From: an uncultured Aquimarina sp.
GTDB lineage: Bacteria > Bacteroidota > Bacteroidia > Flavobacteriales > Flavobacteriaceae
Reading direction: 5' to 3'
NCBI RefSeq assembly: GCF_947500065.1
Contig: NZ_CANMQT010000001.1
Location: 868,001-932,000 of the forward strand
Length of the DNA: 64,000 nucleotides
A program made the position numbers and the translations under genes. This document shows positions 9,467 through 17,232 of the stretch, one piece after another. The notes below the pieces were generated by a model. That model was given only the letters and a program-made list of their open reading frames with translations. It was not told the origin of the DNA and made no database searches. How positions within the stretch are numbered: position 1 is the stretch's first letter; each line of letters starts with the position of its first letter.

Positions 9467-10093
9467 CTAAAAGAATAAAAATGTGGTAAAAAAGATAAAT
9501 ATAGCAATGAAAATATGAATCGATATGGTGTATTGCAAGGTTTTATACACTTTTTGAAATAAAAGATGTGCAATAAACGCAGTCACTATCCATCCAACAT
9601 AGTTTTGCAATGGAACTACTCCATCCTTAAACTCCCAAAAATCAAACCTAGGTGCAGAAACCTCGATAATAACATCTAATGCAACCATCAAAACAGCTCC
9701 AATAAACGAGGAAATTATGACATTATGATGTATCTTTTTAGAAATTGCCGAAGTACAATAAACCAATAACCCCCAATTTACCCCTATTATCCATGGAACA
9801 CCAAAGATTTTAATTCCCAAATTTTCACCATACTCATAATCACCAAAAATCAATCCATAATTCACTCCTAAATATTCTACGATCATCCCGATAAAAAAAG
9901 GAATTAATAATCCCAAAATCAGGAGTTGATTGATTTTAGAATTCCAAAGAATCAAAATCAGATATATCGATAAATTAATTGGTGTTAGCCCTAAGAACCA
10001 ATCCTCATTCCCAATAAGAATACCGATGATTCCCGAAATATTGAATAACCAAATTACTATAATAGAAATGAGCAGCTTTCTTTCTGGACGCAT
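9467..10093 (-). CDS. cruF: carotenoid 1,2-hydratase of CruF type (PF04240)
   Basis: This is a polytopic membrane protein of 208 residues with about six or seven hydrophobic helices. The stretch GVNYGLIFGDYEYGENLG followed by GVPWIIGVNWGLL matches the CruF/PF04240 carotenoid family. CruF adds water to the 1',2' double bond of the linear end of gamma-carotene-type pigments, giving a tertiary hydroxyl. It lies 3 bp after the putative crtD and directly before crtY, an order suited to monocyclic carotenoids such as saproxanthin or myxol. Confidence 0.87.
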   Translation of the reverse strand: MRPERKLLISIIVIWLFNISGIIGILIGNEDWFLGLTPINLSIYLILILWNSKINQLLILGLLIPFFIGMIVEYLGVNYGLIFGDYEYGENLGIKIFGVPWIIGVNWGLLVYCTSAISKKIHHNVIISSFIGAVLMVALDVIIEVSAPRFDFWEFKDGVVPLQNYVGWIVTAFIAHLLFQKVYKTLQYTISIHIFIAIFIFFTTFLFF

Positions 10094-10096
10094 ATT

Positions 10097-11578
10097 TTAG
10101 GCTTTATAATCTTTCTCAATTAATTCAGAAACTATTTTCCCTGACAGCAAACATAATGGAATGCCACCACCTGGATGAACACTACCTCCACAGAAATAAA
10201 GATTCTCAATTCTTTTTGAAAAATTAGGGTGTCGCAAGAAAGCAGCGTATTTATTATTACTACTAGAACCATATAATGATCCTTGATAAGATTGTGTTTT
10301 ACTTTCGATACTTCTGGGATCCAGAATTTCTTCTGTTTCGATCAATTCCTGGATATTAACATTCAATAATCGTGATAACTTGTCCACAATATTTTTTCGG
10401 GATTGATTTATTATTTCATCCCATTCTTGCCCTTCATTACCCGGTACATTGATCATAACAAACCAATTTTCACATCCTTCTGGAGCATCATTCGACTCAT
10501 TTTTAGCTGTGATATTGACATAAATAGTTGGATCTGCAGAAACCTGTTTCTTTTCAAAAATATACCTGAATTCTTCTTCATAGTTTTTTGAGAAAAAGAT
10601 GTTATGTAAATCCAGCTCCTGGAACTGTTTTTTGATTCCCCAATAAAAAATTAGGGCTGAACTTGATCTGAGCTGTTTTAAAGTTTTTTCTGGAGATTTT
10701 TGATCAGGTAGTAATTTTTGATATGTTGGAACCACATCCATATTTGATATTATGATGTCGGATGCTATATGATCACCATTCACTAAAACTCCAATTGCCT
10801 TTTTATTTGCTACTACTATTTTATCTACCTTCGATTCTAAATGAAAAGTAACACCAAGATCCAATGCTAATTGATACATACTTTTGGTAATACTATACAT
10901 TCCACCTTTCGGAAAAAACGTTCCATAATATTGTTCTAAATGTGGAATCATTGACATAATACCTGGTGTGAGGTAAGGAGAAGAACCATTATATGTTGCA
11001 AATCGATCAAAAAACTGAACTAATTTTGGGTCCTTAAATTGTCTATAATTCAATTTATGTAAATTCGTATTAATCCCTAAACTACTAATTCGTGTAATAG
11101 CCTTTATGGTATCAAAGGATAGATATGTGGATAGCTTATGTAGGGATTTTTCCAGAAATAAGGAAGCTGTTAAATCATATTTGAGTTTGCTTCGTTTAAA
11201 ATATTGAAGGATTTCAGTGCCTTTTACATCAAATACCTTCTCTGCCTCTTTTGCAAATTCTTTAGTATCCGCTAATGCGACAAATCGTGTTCCATCTTCA
11301 TAGAAATAGTTGCAGACCTCTTCTTTTTTTGAATACTCAAAGTAATCTGAAACTTTCCTATTAGAAATAGCAAACAATTCTTCCACAAATTGCGGCATCG
11401 TAAACAATGAAGGTCCACAATCAAACCGATAACCTTTTTGACGAATTTCGGCTAATTTACCTCCGGGATAGGAATTAGCTTCATAAACAGTTACATCAAA
11501 ATTTTGATTCCTTAAACGAATTGCAGTAGCTAACCCTGCAATACCAGATCCTATAATTATTACTTTCTTATTAGACAT
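10097..11578 (-). CDS. crtD: carotenoid desaturase, probably hydroxycarotenoid 3,4-desaturase (CrtD)
   Basis: The 493-residue flavoprotein has the dinucleotide site VIIIGSGIAGLATAIRLR and the C-terminal CrtI-family motif FCGGSVHPGGGIPLCLLSG. The family includes phytoene desaturase CrtI and 3,4-desaturase CrtD. I favour CrtD because the gene is coupled to cruF and because GPSLFTMP replaces the GPSWYLMP pattern I would expect in flavobacterial CrtI. No phytoene synthase is adjacent. TATCTTTA at 11589-11596 may be its -7 box. CrtI remains the alternative. Confidence 0.8.
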   Translation of the reverse strand: MSNKKVIIIGSGIAGLATAIRLRNQNFDVTVYEANSYPGGKLAEIRQKGYRFDCGPSLFTMPQFVEELFAISNRKVSDYFEYSKKEEVCNYFYEDGTRFVALADTKEFAKEAEKVFDVKGTEILQYFKRSKLKYDLTASLFLEKSLHKLSTYLSFDTIKAITRISSLGINTNLHKLNYRQFKDPKLVQFFDRFATYNGSSPYLTPGIMSMIPHLEQYYGTFFPKGGMYSITKSMYQLALDLGVTFHLESKVDKIVVANKKAIGVLVNGDHIASDIIISNMDVVPTYQKLLPDQKSPEKTLKQLRSSSALIFYWGIKKQFQELDLHNIFFSKNYEEEFRYIFEKKQVSADPTIYVNITAKNESNDAPEGCENWFVMINVPGNEGQEWDEIINQSRKNIVDKLSRLLNVNIQELIETEEILDPRSIESKTQSYQGSLYGSSSNNKYAAFLRHPNFSKRIENLYFCGGSVHPGGGIPLCLLSGKIVSELIEKDYKA

Positions 11579-11705
11579 ATTGTAGGCATAAAGATATTAT
11601 GAAAAATCAGAAAGTGATCGTATTTTCTATAATTTGATATAGTTTTTTATCTATCTTTAATTTTAAATACATACAGATCTAGTAGTATTAAATAGATTTA
11701 TCAAT

Positions 11706-12224
11706 TTGAAAGATCAAAAAACCCAAATAAGAGCACTAAAACTATCCGACAAATCTCGATTAGCTAAACTTGCTAATAATGAGAATATCTGGAATAACTT
11801 AAGAGACTATATTCCTTTCCCTTACCACGAAAGTGATGCAGAATTCTTTATTAAACAAACAAAAACACAAGACCCGCAACAAAGTTTTGGTATCATATAC
11901 AAAGATGAATTTTGTGGCGTGATCAGTTTAATAATCCAAAATGACATTTACCACAAATCTGCAGAAATAGGATATTGGATAGGTGAACCATTTTGGGGCC
12001 ATGGAATTGCTACAAAAGCTGTAAAATTAATAACCGAATATGGTTTTGAAAAACTAAATTTAATCCGAATTTATGCAGGTGTATTCCAACATAATATCGC
12101 ATCCATGAAAACACTAGAAAAAAATGGATATCGTAAAGAGGGTATATTTAAAAAAGCTATTATAAAGAAAGGTAGCATTCTGGATGAACATAGGTATTTT
12201 ATAATCAACAAAAACCAAGAATAA
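11706..12224 (+). CDS. GNAT-family N-acetyltransferase (RimJ/RimL type)
   Basis: The 172-residue protein shows the GNAT acetyl-CoA binding pattern GEPFWGHGIATKAVKLI near residue 95 and the C-terminal family motif NIASMKTLEKNGYRKEGIFKK. It would acetylate an amino group, either a protein N-terminus or a small molecule. The start is a TTG (at 11706) because no upstream or nearby in-frame ATG keeps the domain intact. It is transcribed divergently from the carotenoid operon. Confidence 0.85.
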   Translation: MKDQKTQIRALKLSDKSRLAKLANNENIWNNLRDYIPFPYHESDAEFFIKQTKTQDPQQSFGIIYKDEFCGVISLIIQNDIYHKSAEIGYWIGEPFWGHGIATKAVKLITEYGFEKLNLIRIYAGVFQHNIASMKTLEKNGYRKEGIFKKAIIKKGSILDEHRYFIINKNQE

Positions 12225-12236
12225 AACAAACACTTA

Positions 12237-12659
12237 ATGATAATGAAACAATTCATCTACTTGCTTTTAGTTTTTAGCCCTTTTTTTATAACGGCTCAAA
12301 ATACTACAAAAAAGGCTAAAACTCCACAAATAGTTACTAAGCTTAAAATAGGCAAGACAATTAATTTTGAAACTAAAAGCATACAATTCATAAAAGTAAT
12401 TGAAGATTCTCGTTGCCCAACTTATGTTACATGTATATGGGAAGGACAAGCAAAAGTCTTAATTGGAATATATGAGAATGATACTCTTTTAGAAGAAAAA
12501 CTAATCATTATCGGAGCAAAAGGGATTACTAGCAATAATCCAAAGGAACTACTAAAATCTGGAGATAAAACTATTCATGGATATAATTTAAGTCCGCACC
12601 CATTAAATGAAGAAAAAATAGATCCTGCTAACTATTATCTAGAGTTGCTAGTTAAATAA
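12237..12659 (+). CDS. small secreted protein of unknown function
   Basis: The 140-residue product has a clear signal peptide (IYLLLVFSPFFITAQ). The mature part contains DSRCPTYVTCIWEGQAKV, with two Cys likely to form a disulfide. I recognise this DSRCP...CIW(A/E)G pattern from uncharacterised exported proteins, but no function is known to me. The start is 12237 or the ATG at 12243. It follows the GNAT gene by 12 bp and may be cotranscribed. Confidence 0.75.
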   Translation: MIMKQFIYLLLVFSPFFITAQNTTKKAKTPQIVTKLKIGKTINFETKSIQFIKVIEDSRCPTYVTCIWEGQAKVLIGIYENDTLLEEKLIIIGAKGITSNNPKELLKSGDKTIHGYNLSPHPLNEEKIDPANYYLELLVK

Positions 12660-12705
12660 ATGTTACTAAAACAATGAATCTTTCTTTATTTAGTTTCTTT
12701 GCCAA

Positions 12706-13629
12706 ATGATTTCTAACAAAGCCAAAGCTCATATTGCATTGTTAAGTGTTAATATGATCTACGGAGCAAATTATCTTATTGCCAAAGGATTAATGCCTGA
12801 CAAAATAGGTGCTTCGGCTTTAGTTTTCCTTAGAATTAGCGGAGCTGGGCTTTTATTCTTTATTCTAAAGTTTTTTATTAAAGAGCGTGTGCAGAAAGAA
12901 GATATTCCAAGATTAGTTCTTTGTGGACTTTTGGGAGTTGCCACGAATCAATTCTTTTCTATGAATGGGCTGAGTTTAACCTCTCCAGTAGATGCGGCAA
13001 TTATTGTTACTGCAATGCCAATATTTACGGTAATTATTAGTTATTTTTTATTAAAAGAACCACTAACATTACCACGAATTTTTGGTATCTGTATTGGTGG
13101 TAGCGGCGCTGTTTTGTTGATTTATTTAGGAAATTCCGGTTTGGGAACAGGGTCTTTACTAGGAAATATATTTATTGGTATTAATGCATTGGCATTTGCT
13201 TTCTACTTGGTTCTTGTAAAACCACTAATGGCAAAATATAAGCCGATCACCGTTATTATATGGACTTTCTTCTTTGGTTTTATCTTTATGTTTCCTTTTT
13301 GTATTGGACAATTATTGGAAACTGATTTTGGCTCTTATGAAACTTCTAATTGGATTTCTTTATTTTATGTGATTATTGGACCTACGTTCTTGGCATATCT
13401 ACTTAACATGTTTGCTTTGCAATTTGTAAAGCCCACAGTTTCCAGCAGCTATATTTATGTCCAGCCTGCTGTGGCAATGTTATTGGTCGCCGGGATTGCT
13501 TATTTTATTGCTAATAGTCAATATAAAGGAGATATTACTGTTTCAAAACTACTATGCTGCGTTTTAATTTTTATTGGAGTGTACTTGATTAGTAGTAACG
13601 GTTCTCTAAAGTGGGCACGAAAAAAATAG
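12706..13629 (+). CDS. EamA/DMT-family permease
   Basis: This 307-residue protein has ten hydrophobic helices arranged as two EamA repeats (about residues 8-140 and 150-295), the drug/metabolite transporter layout. The first helix carries NMIYGANYLIAKG, and helix 9 carries SSSYIYVQPAVAML. It is an inner-membrane exporter or importer of small metabolites with unknown substrate. It converges on the small gene ending at 13631, with which it leaves no intergenic space. Confidence 0.88.
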   Translation: MISNKAKAHIALLSVNMIYGANYLIAKGLMPDKIGASALVFLRISGAGLLFFILKFFIKERVQKEDIPRLVLCGLLGVATNQFFSMNGLSLTSPVDAAIIVTAMPIFTVIISYFLLKEPLTLPRIFGICIGGSGAVLLIYLGNSGLGTGSLLGNIFIGINALAFAFYLVLVKPLMAKYKPITVIIWTFFFGFIFMFPFCIGQLLETDFGSYETSNWISLFYVIIGPTFLAYLLNMFALQFVKPTVSSSYIYVQPAVAMLLVAGIAYFIANSQYKGDITVSKLLCCVLIFIGVYLISSNGSLKWARKK

Positions 13630-13630
13630 A

Positions 13631-13852
13631 TTACCTTTTTAAAAGATGTTTAATGAATAAACTTATTGGCATCACTATTCCAATAGCTAAAATTGCATAT
13701 AAAATCCCTAGGTTTAGTATAAAATATAATAGAGCAAACGTACTCAATAATAACAGAAGAAATAATAATCCCCCTTTTAGGTCAGAAACAAACTGTTTTT
13801 TATTTGATTTATAATCAAACCAATATGCTATTAAAATAATTACAGTAGTCAT
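13631..13852 (-). CDS. small two-helix membrane protein, unknown
   Basis: The frame encodes 73 residues with an N-terminal hydrophobic stretch and two further strong hydrophobic segments (GGLLFLLLLLSTFALLYFIL and LYAILAIGIVMPISLFI). It starts 12 bp after the Cys-rich FeoB-associated gene on the same strand, so it is probably the last gene of the feo operon. A plus-strand ORF overlaps it (13611-13814), but that product is not hydrophobic-patterned and looks like a shadow. Family unknown. Confidence 0.55.
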   Translation of the reverse strand: MTTVIILIAYWFDYKSNKKQFVSDLKGGLLFLLLLLSTFALLYFILNLGILYAILAIGIVMPISLFIKHLLKR

Positions 13853-13864
13853 TATCCAACTATT

Positions 13865-14017
13865 TTAGTGACAACCACAACCTCCTTTACCACAAGAGCT
13901 AGGTAGTTTTTTGTCTGTAGAAGAAACTTGAGGTTTCCAAAAGAATTTTTTAATCAAAAAACCCACTGCAATTCCAAATATGACAAGTACTAATATGTTT
14001 TGGACAAGAATATTCAT
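13865..14017 (-). CDS. FeoB-associated Cys-rich membrane protein
   Basis: This 50-residue gene is missing from the ORF track because of its length. It has one N-terminal transmembrane helix (NILVLVIFGIAVGFLI), a basic stretch KKFFWKP, and a C-terminal tail ending SSCGKGGCGCH with three Cys and a His. That architecture fits the FeoB-associated Cys-rich membrane protein family (PF12669). It lies 39 bp downstream of feoB on the same strand. A role in handling Fe2+ or sensing iron next to FeoB is suggested by the family context only. Confidence 0.88.
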   Translation of the reverse strand: MNILVQNILVLVIFGIAVGFLIKKFFWKPQVSSTDKKLPSSCGKGGCGCH

Positions 14018-14056
14018 ATATGTTTAGTCGAATAAAGATACTAAAATTAATTTCGA

Positions 14057-16153
14057 TTATTTTAAAATTTGATATGCAATAAGAGCTACTCCATATGCCA
14101 AGATACTCATAAATATAAGTTGGGTCATTGGCCATCTCCAACTATTAGTTTCTCTTTTTACAATAGCCAAAGTACTCATACATTGCATAGCAAAAGCATA
14201 AAACAGTAATAATGAAATTCCACTGGCTAAATTAAATAAGGGTCCTCCTGTAACTGGATTCACCTCTGCAGCCATTCTATTTTTAATAGTTTCCTCTTCA
14301 TCACTACCTACACTATAGATTGTTGCTAATGTTCCCACAAAAACTTCTCTTGCTGCAAATGAACTGATAAGACCAATCCCTATTTTCCAGTCATATCCTA
14401 ATGGAGCTACAACAGGTTCAATAGCTTTACCAGCGTATCCGATAAAAGAGTATTCTAATTTATGTGAAGCTATTTTTTGGTCCAATTCTTCCTGCGAAAG
14501 GTCGCTATATTTCTCTGCGACAATCTCTTCTGCATTCGTAAAGTTTTCATTAGGCCCAAAACTTGCTAAAACCCATAAAACTATTGAAATTGCTAAAATT
14601 ATTTTTCCTGCTCCAAAAACAAATGCTTTTGTCTTTTCTACCACATTAATCGCCACATTTTTAAATAGTGGTATTTTATAACCAGGCATCTCAATAACAA
14701 AATACGTTTTGCTTTTAATCTTAAGGATTTTATTAAGTAACCAAGCAGATCCAACAGCTGTACCAAATCCTATAAAATACAACAACATTAATGTAAGGCT
14801 TTGATAACTGAATATCCAACCAATCTTTTTATCAGGTATTACTAAAGCAATAATTATTAGATATACTGGTAGCCTAGCAGCGCAGGTTGTAAATGGTACC
14901 ACCAATATTGTGATAAGGCGTTCTTTCCAATTTTCAATATTTCGGGTAGCCATTACAGCCGGAATTGCACAAGCCGTTCCAGAAACTAAGGGAACTACAC
15001 TCTTTCCGCTTAATCCAAACCGTCTCATTACTCTGTCCATCAGAAAAACAACACGACTCATGTATCCACTTTCTTCTAGAATAGAAATAAAAAGGAATAA
15101 AAATGCTATCTGAGGTATAAAAATCACGATCCCTCCTAATCCAGGTATGATACCTTCTGTAATTAAATCTACAAATGGTCCTGACGGTAAAATTGATTTA
15201 GTTGCTTCGCTTAACCAAGCAAAACCTTCATCTATTAAATCCATTGGATACGATGACCAATCATAAATTGCCTGAAAAATCAACAATAATATAGCGAAAA
15301 ATATAAAATAACCCCAAAATTTATGGGTTAACACTCTATCTAATCTTGCTCGCGTTCCTGTGGCTGCCTGTTCATCAACTATCAATCCTTTCTTAAGAAC
15401 TTCATTAATAAATTGATACCTTTTGATCGCCTCCTTTTGCTGGAATCTCTTTAGCTCACTTTCTGATTTAATCTCAAAATCTGGGGCTACTGAAGGCTTC
15501 TTTTTATCAACTTTTCTAAAGTTCACATCTTGAGTAATCACTAACCAAAGCTTATAAAGAGATTGATTAGGAAATGCCTTTTTAAGCCTTTCAAAATATT
15601 CCGGAGCAAATGTCAATGAATCAACACAAGGTTTGGTTGGTAGTGATGTGTAGGAAAGAATTAATTTTTTCAGTTCATCAATACCCTGATTTTTCCTTGC
15701 ACTTACCAAAGCTATTTTGGTATTCAATTCTCTCTCTAGTAAAGGAATATTTAATGAAATCCCCTTTCTATTCATACGATCTGCCATATTAATGACTAAA
15801 ATCGTAGGAATCTCTAAATCCTTAATCTGAGTAAAAAGTAACAGGTTTCTTTTAAGATTCTCTACATCACTCACCACAACCGCTACATCAGGAAAATCTT
15901 TATCTTTTTTATTAAGTAAAATTTCAATGACTACATTTTCGTCTAATGAAGATGCATTAAGACTATAGGTTCCTGGCAAATCCAATATATGAGCTTTTAC
16001 ACCACGTGGCAGCTTACAAACCCCTTCTTTTTTTTCTACCGTAATTCCGGGATAGTTACCAACCTGTTGGTTTAGTCCAGTTAACAAATTAAAAACAGAT
16101 GTTTTACCTGTATTTGGGTTTCCGATAAGTGAAACTTTAATTTGCTTGGCCAT
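14057..16153 (-). CDS. feoB: ferrous iron transporter FeoB
   Basis: The 698-residue product has an N-terminal G domain with GNPNTGKTS (G1, residue 12), LDLPGTYSL (G3), INMADR (G4) and SARKNQG (G5). A helical spacer and a polytopic membrane domain with two Gate regions follow; VSGTACAIPAVMATRNIENW matches the FeoB Cys-containing gate motif. It imports Fe2+ across the inner membrane. The product is full length. It follows feoA by 14 bp and is followed by the Cys-rich peptide gene, giving a feoA-feoB-Cys-rich-membrane-protein order. Confidence 0.96.
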   Translation of the reverse strand: MAKQIKVSLIGNPNTGKTSVFNLLTGLNQQVGNYPGITVEKKEGVCKLPRGVKAHILDLPGTYSLNASSLDENVVIEILLNKKDKDFPDVAVVVSDVENLKRNLLLFTQIKDLEIPTILVINMADRMNRKGISLNIPLLERELNTKIALVSARKNQGIDELKKLILSYTSLPTKPCVDSLTFAPEYFERLKKAFPNQSLYKLWLVITQDVNFRKVDKKKPSVAPDFEIKSESELKRFQQKEAIKRYQFINEVLKKGLIVDEQAATGTRARLDRVLTHKFWGYFIFFAILLLIFQAIYDWSSYPMDLIDEGFAWLSEATKSILPSGPFVDLITEGIIPGLGGIVIFIPQIAFLFLFISILEESGYMSRVVFLMDRVMRRFGLSGKSVVPLVSGTACAIPAVMATRNIENWKERLITILVVPFTTCAARLPVYLIIIALVIPDKKIGWIFSYQSLTLMLLYFIGFGTAVGSAWLLNKILKIKSKTYFVIEMPGYKIPLFKNVAINVVEKTKAFVFGAGKIILAISIVLWVLASFGPNENFTNAEEIVAEKYSDLSQEELDQKIASHKLEYSFIGYAGKAIEPVVAPLGYDWKIGIGLISSFAAREVFVGTLATIYSVGSDEEETIKNRMAAEVNPVTGGPLFNLASGISLLLFYAFAMQCMSTLAIVKRETNSWRWPMTQLIFMSILAYGVALIAYQILK

Positions 16154-16167
16154 AAAAAGTAATCCTA

Positions 16168-16395
16168 TTAAATAATTTCAATCTCAATTTGTGAAGCAAT
16201 TTCTTTACGAATAGCGAGGTAACTTCCATTGATAGTAAGGTACATAGGACACTGAAATGGCGCTGTTTGTAATAACTGCACTTCATTCCCAGGCAGACAC
16301 CCCATTTCTAATAACTTAAGTGGAATAATATCTGAAGTAATTTCTTTTATCAAAGCACGCTGACCTCGTTTGAGATTTGCAATAGTTATTTTCAA
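16168..16395 (-). CDS. feoA: FeoA family protein (TTG start)
   Basis: The SH3-like FeoA core is clear: NLKRGQRALIKEI, then LKLLEMGCLPGNEVQLL, then NGSYLAIRKEIA. FeoA is a small cytosolic partner that stimulates FeoB. The track ORF begins at an ATG at 16485, giving 30 extra residues unlike the family. I place the start at a TTG at 16395, giving 75 residues, the usual family length. A TATTTTTG promoter box (16425-16432) between the two candidate starts would put the upstream ATG outside the transcript. Confidence 0.88.
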   Translation of the reverse strand: MKITIANLKRGQRALIKEITSDIIPLKLLEMGCLPGNEVQLLQTAPFQCPMYLTINGSYLAIRKEIASQIEIEII

Positions 16396-16424
16396 ATCTT
16401 TATTTAGATTAATTTTAAACAAGG

Positions 16425-16432
16425 CAAAAATA
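16425..16432 (-). promoter_or_regulatory. -7 promoter element of the feo operon (TATTTTTG)
   Basis: TATTTTTG on the minus strand fits TAnnTTTG. The expected transcription start near 16418 leaves a leader of about 23 nt before the TTG start of feoA. No Fur-like palindrome was convincing. Confidence 0.5.
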
Positions 16433-16665
16433 GTGGAAAAATATGTACTGAAAAAACTATCCTCTCGAAAAACATATAACAACAAGTTAAAAAAACAGCC
16501 TTTACTTTTTCCACTCAGGTATGATATGTATCAAATATAACAGTTTATCACCCTATTCATAATAGGGTAAACAACCCAAAATCAGTCCAGAATCTTTGAA
16601 TTTCAAAATTTTAGGATATTCATCAATACTTCGGCCTGTAATTTCACCTCATCTAAATTTAGAAA

Positions 16666-16701
16666 AAGGCGGAAACCGAAAAGCCTTAGAACAGAGTAAG
16701 T
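16666..16701 (+). promoter_or_regulatory. leader hairpin motif copy 1 (GGAAACCGAAAA loop, AGAGTAAGT)
   Basis: A 5-bp stem AAGGC/GCCTT encloses the 12-nt loop GGAAACCGAAAA. Five nucleotides later comes AGAGTAAGT, and the lipoprotein start codon follows about 30 nt downstream. The same arrangement occurs upstream of five of the six lanthipeptide-locus precursor genes at 39-43 kb. A TAAATTTAG box lies just upstream, so the hairpin is probably at the very 5' end of the mRNA. I cannot match it to a named RNA family. Confidence 0.7.
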
Positions 16702-16726
16702 ATATAATAACTCATAAAACCATACA

Positions 16727-17191
16727 ATGATGAAAAATTTAAGAAACCTATTATTTAGGGCCATGACTATTTGCTTGATTATTACAATATCATCTTGCGA
16801 AAAAAAAGATATTGAACAAGGAAATCTCTCTTTGTTAGAGGATAACAAACTAAATAAAATTGAAAAATACGATGAGTATACTATTGAAAAACCAGAAAAG
16901 GATGGTGTCCATTTGGTTGGAAAAAACGAACGAACAGGTAGTGTCTTATCTATACGTATTCGAAGAGGGAAAGTTATTGGCTTTCAGATTCTAAAAAAGG
17001 ATCAAAACCTCACGATATTTGATAAGTTAGTAATACCTACTTCACAAAATTTACCGCCTTGGAAACCTATTTCTTGCCCTGATGGTTGGGATGGAAAACT
17101 GATTTGTTATACAAATAAAGATGGCATCCCTGTTTCTTATTTTCGATGTACTCCAACATCATTTACCATTGGTCTAGAGCCTAAGTGGTAA
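16727..17191 (+). CDS. lipoprotein of unknown function with leader hairpin
   Basis: The 154-residue product has a lipoprotein signal peptide ending in the lipobox ISSCEKK. The mature part is mixed, with a short segment SCPDGWDGKLICYTNKDG containing a Cys pair and a third Cys in FRCTP. I recognise no family. The start is ATG 16727 or the next codon, 16730. Its mRNA leader carries the same hairpin motif as the RiPP precursors. It is followed 41 bp later by a second lipoprotein gene and the two may form an operon. Confidence 0.75.
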   Translation: MMKNLRNLLFRAMTICLIITISSCEKKDIEQGNLSLLEDNKLNKIEKYDEYTIEKPEKDGVHLVGKNERTGSVLSIRIRRGKVIGFQILKKDQNLTIFDKLVIPTSQNLPPWKPISCPDGWDGKLICYTNKDGIPVSYFRCTPTSFTIGLEPKW

Positions 17192-17232
17192 AATAAATCT
17201 TATCATTCTAAATTAATTAAAACCTTACAATA

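Noticed and set aside
13611-13814. Plus-strand ORF of 67 residues after the EamA gene
   Set aside because: It overlaps the minus-strand two-helix membrane gene, has an unlikely Arg/Asn-rich composition and no promoter; the minus frame has coherent TM segments and operon context.
16603-16848. 81-residue minus-strand ORF overlapping the lipoprotein gene start
   Set aside because: It lies antisense to the leader hairpin and the lipoprotein signal peptide; its hydrophobic sequence is the complement of real features and it has no neighbour support.
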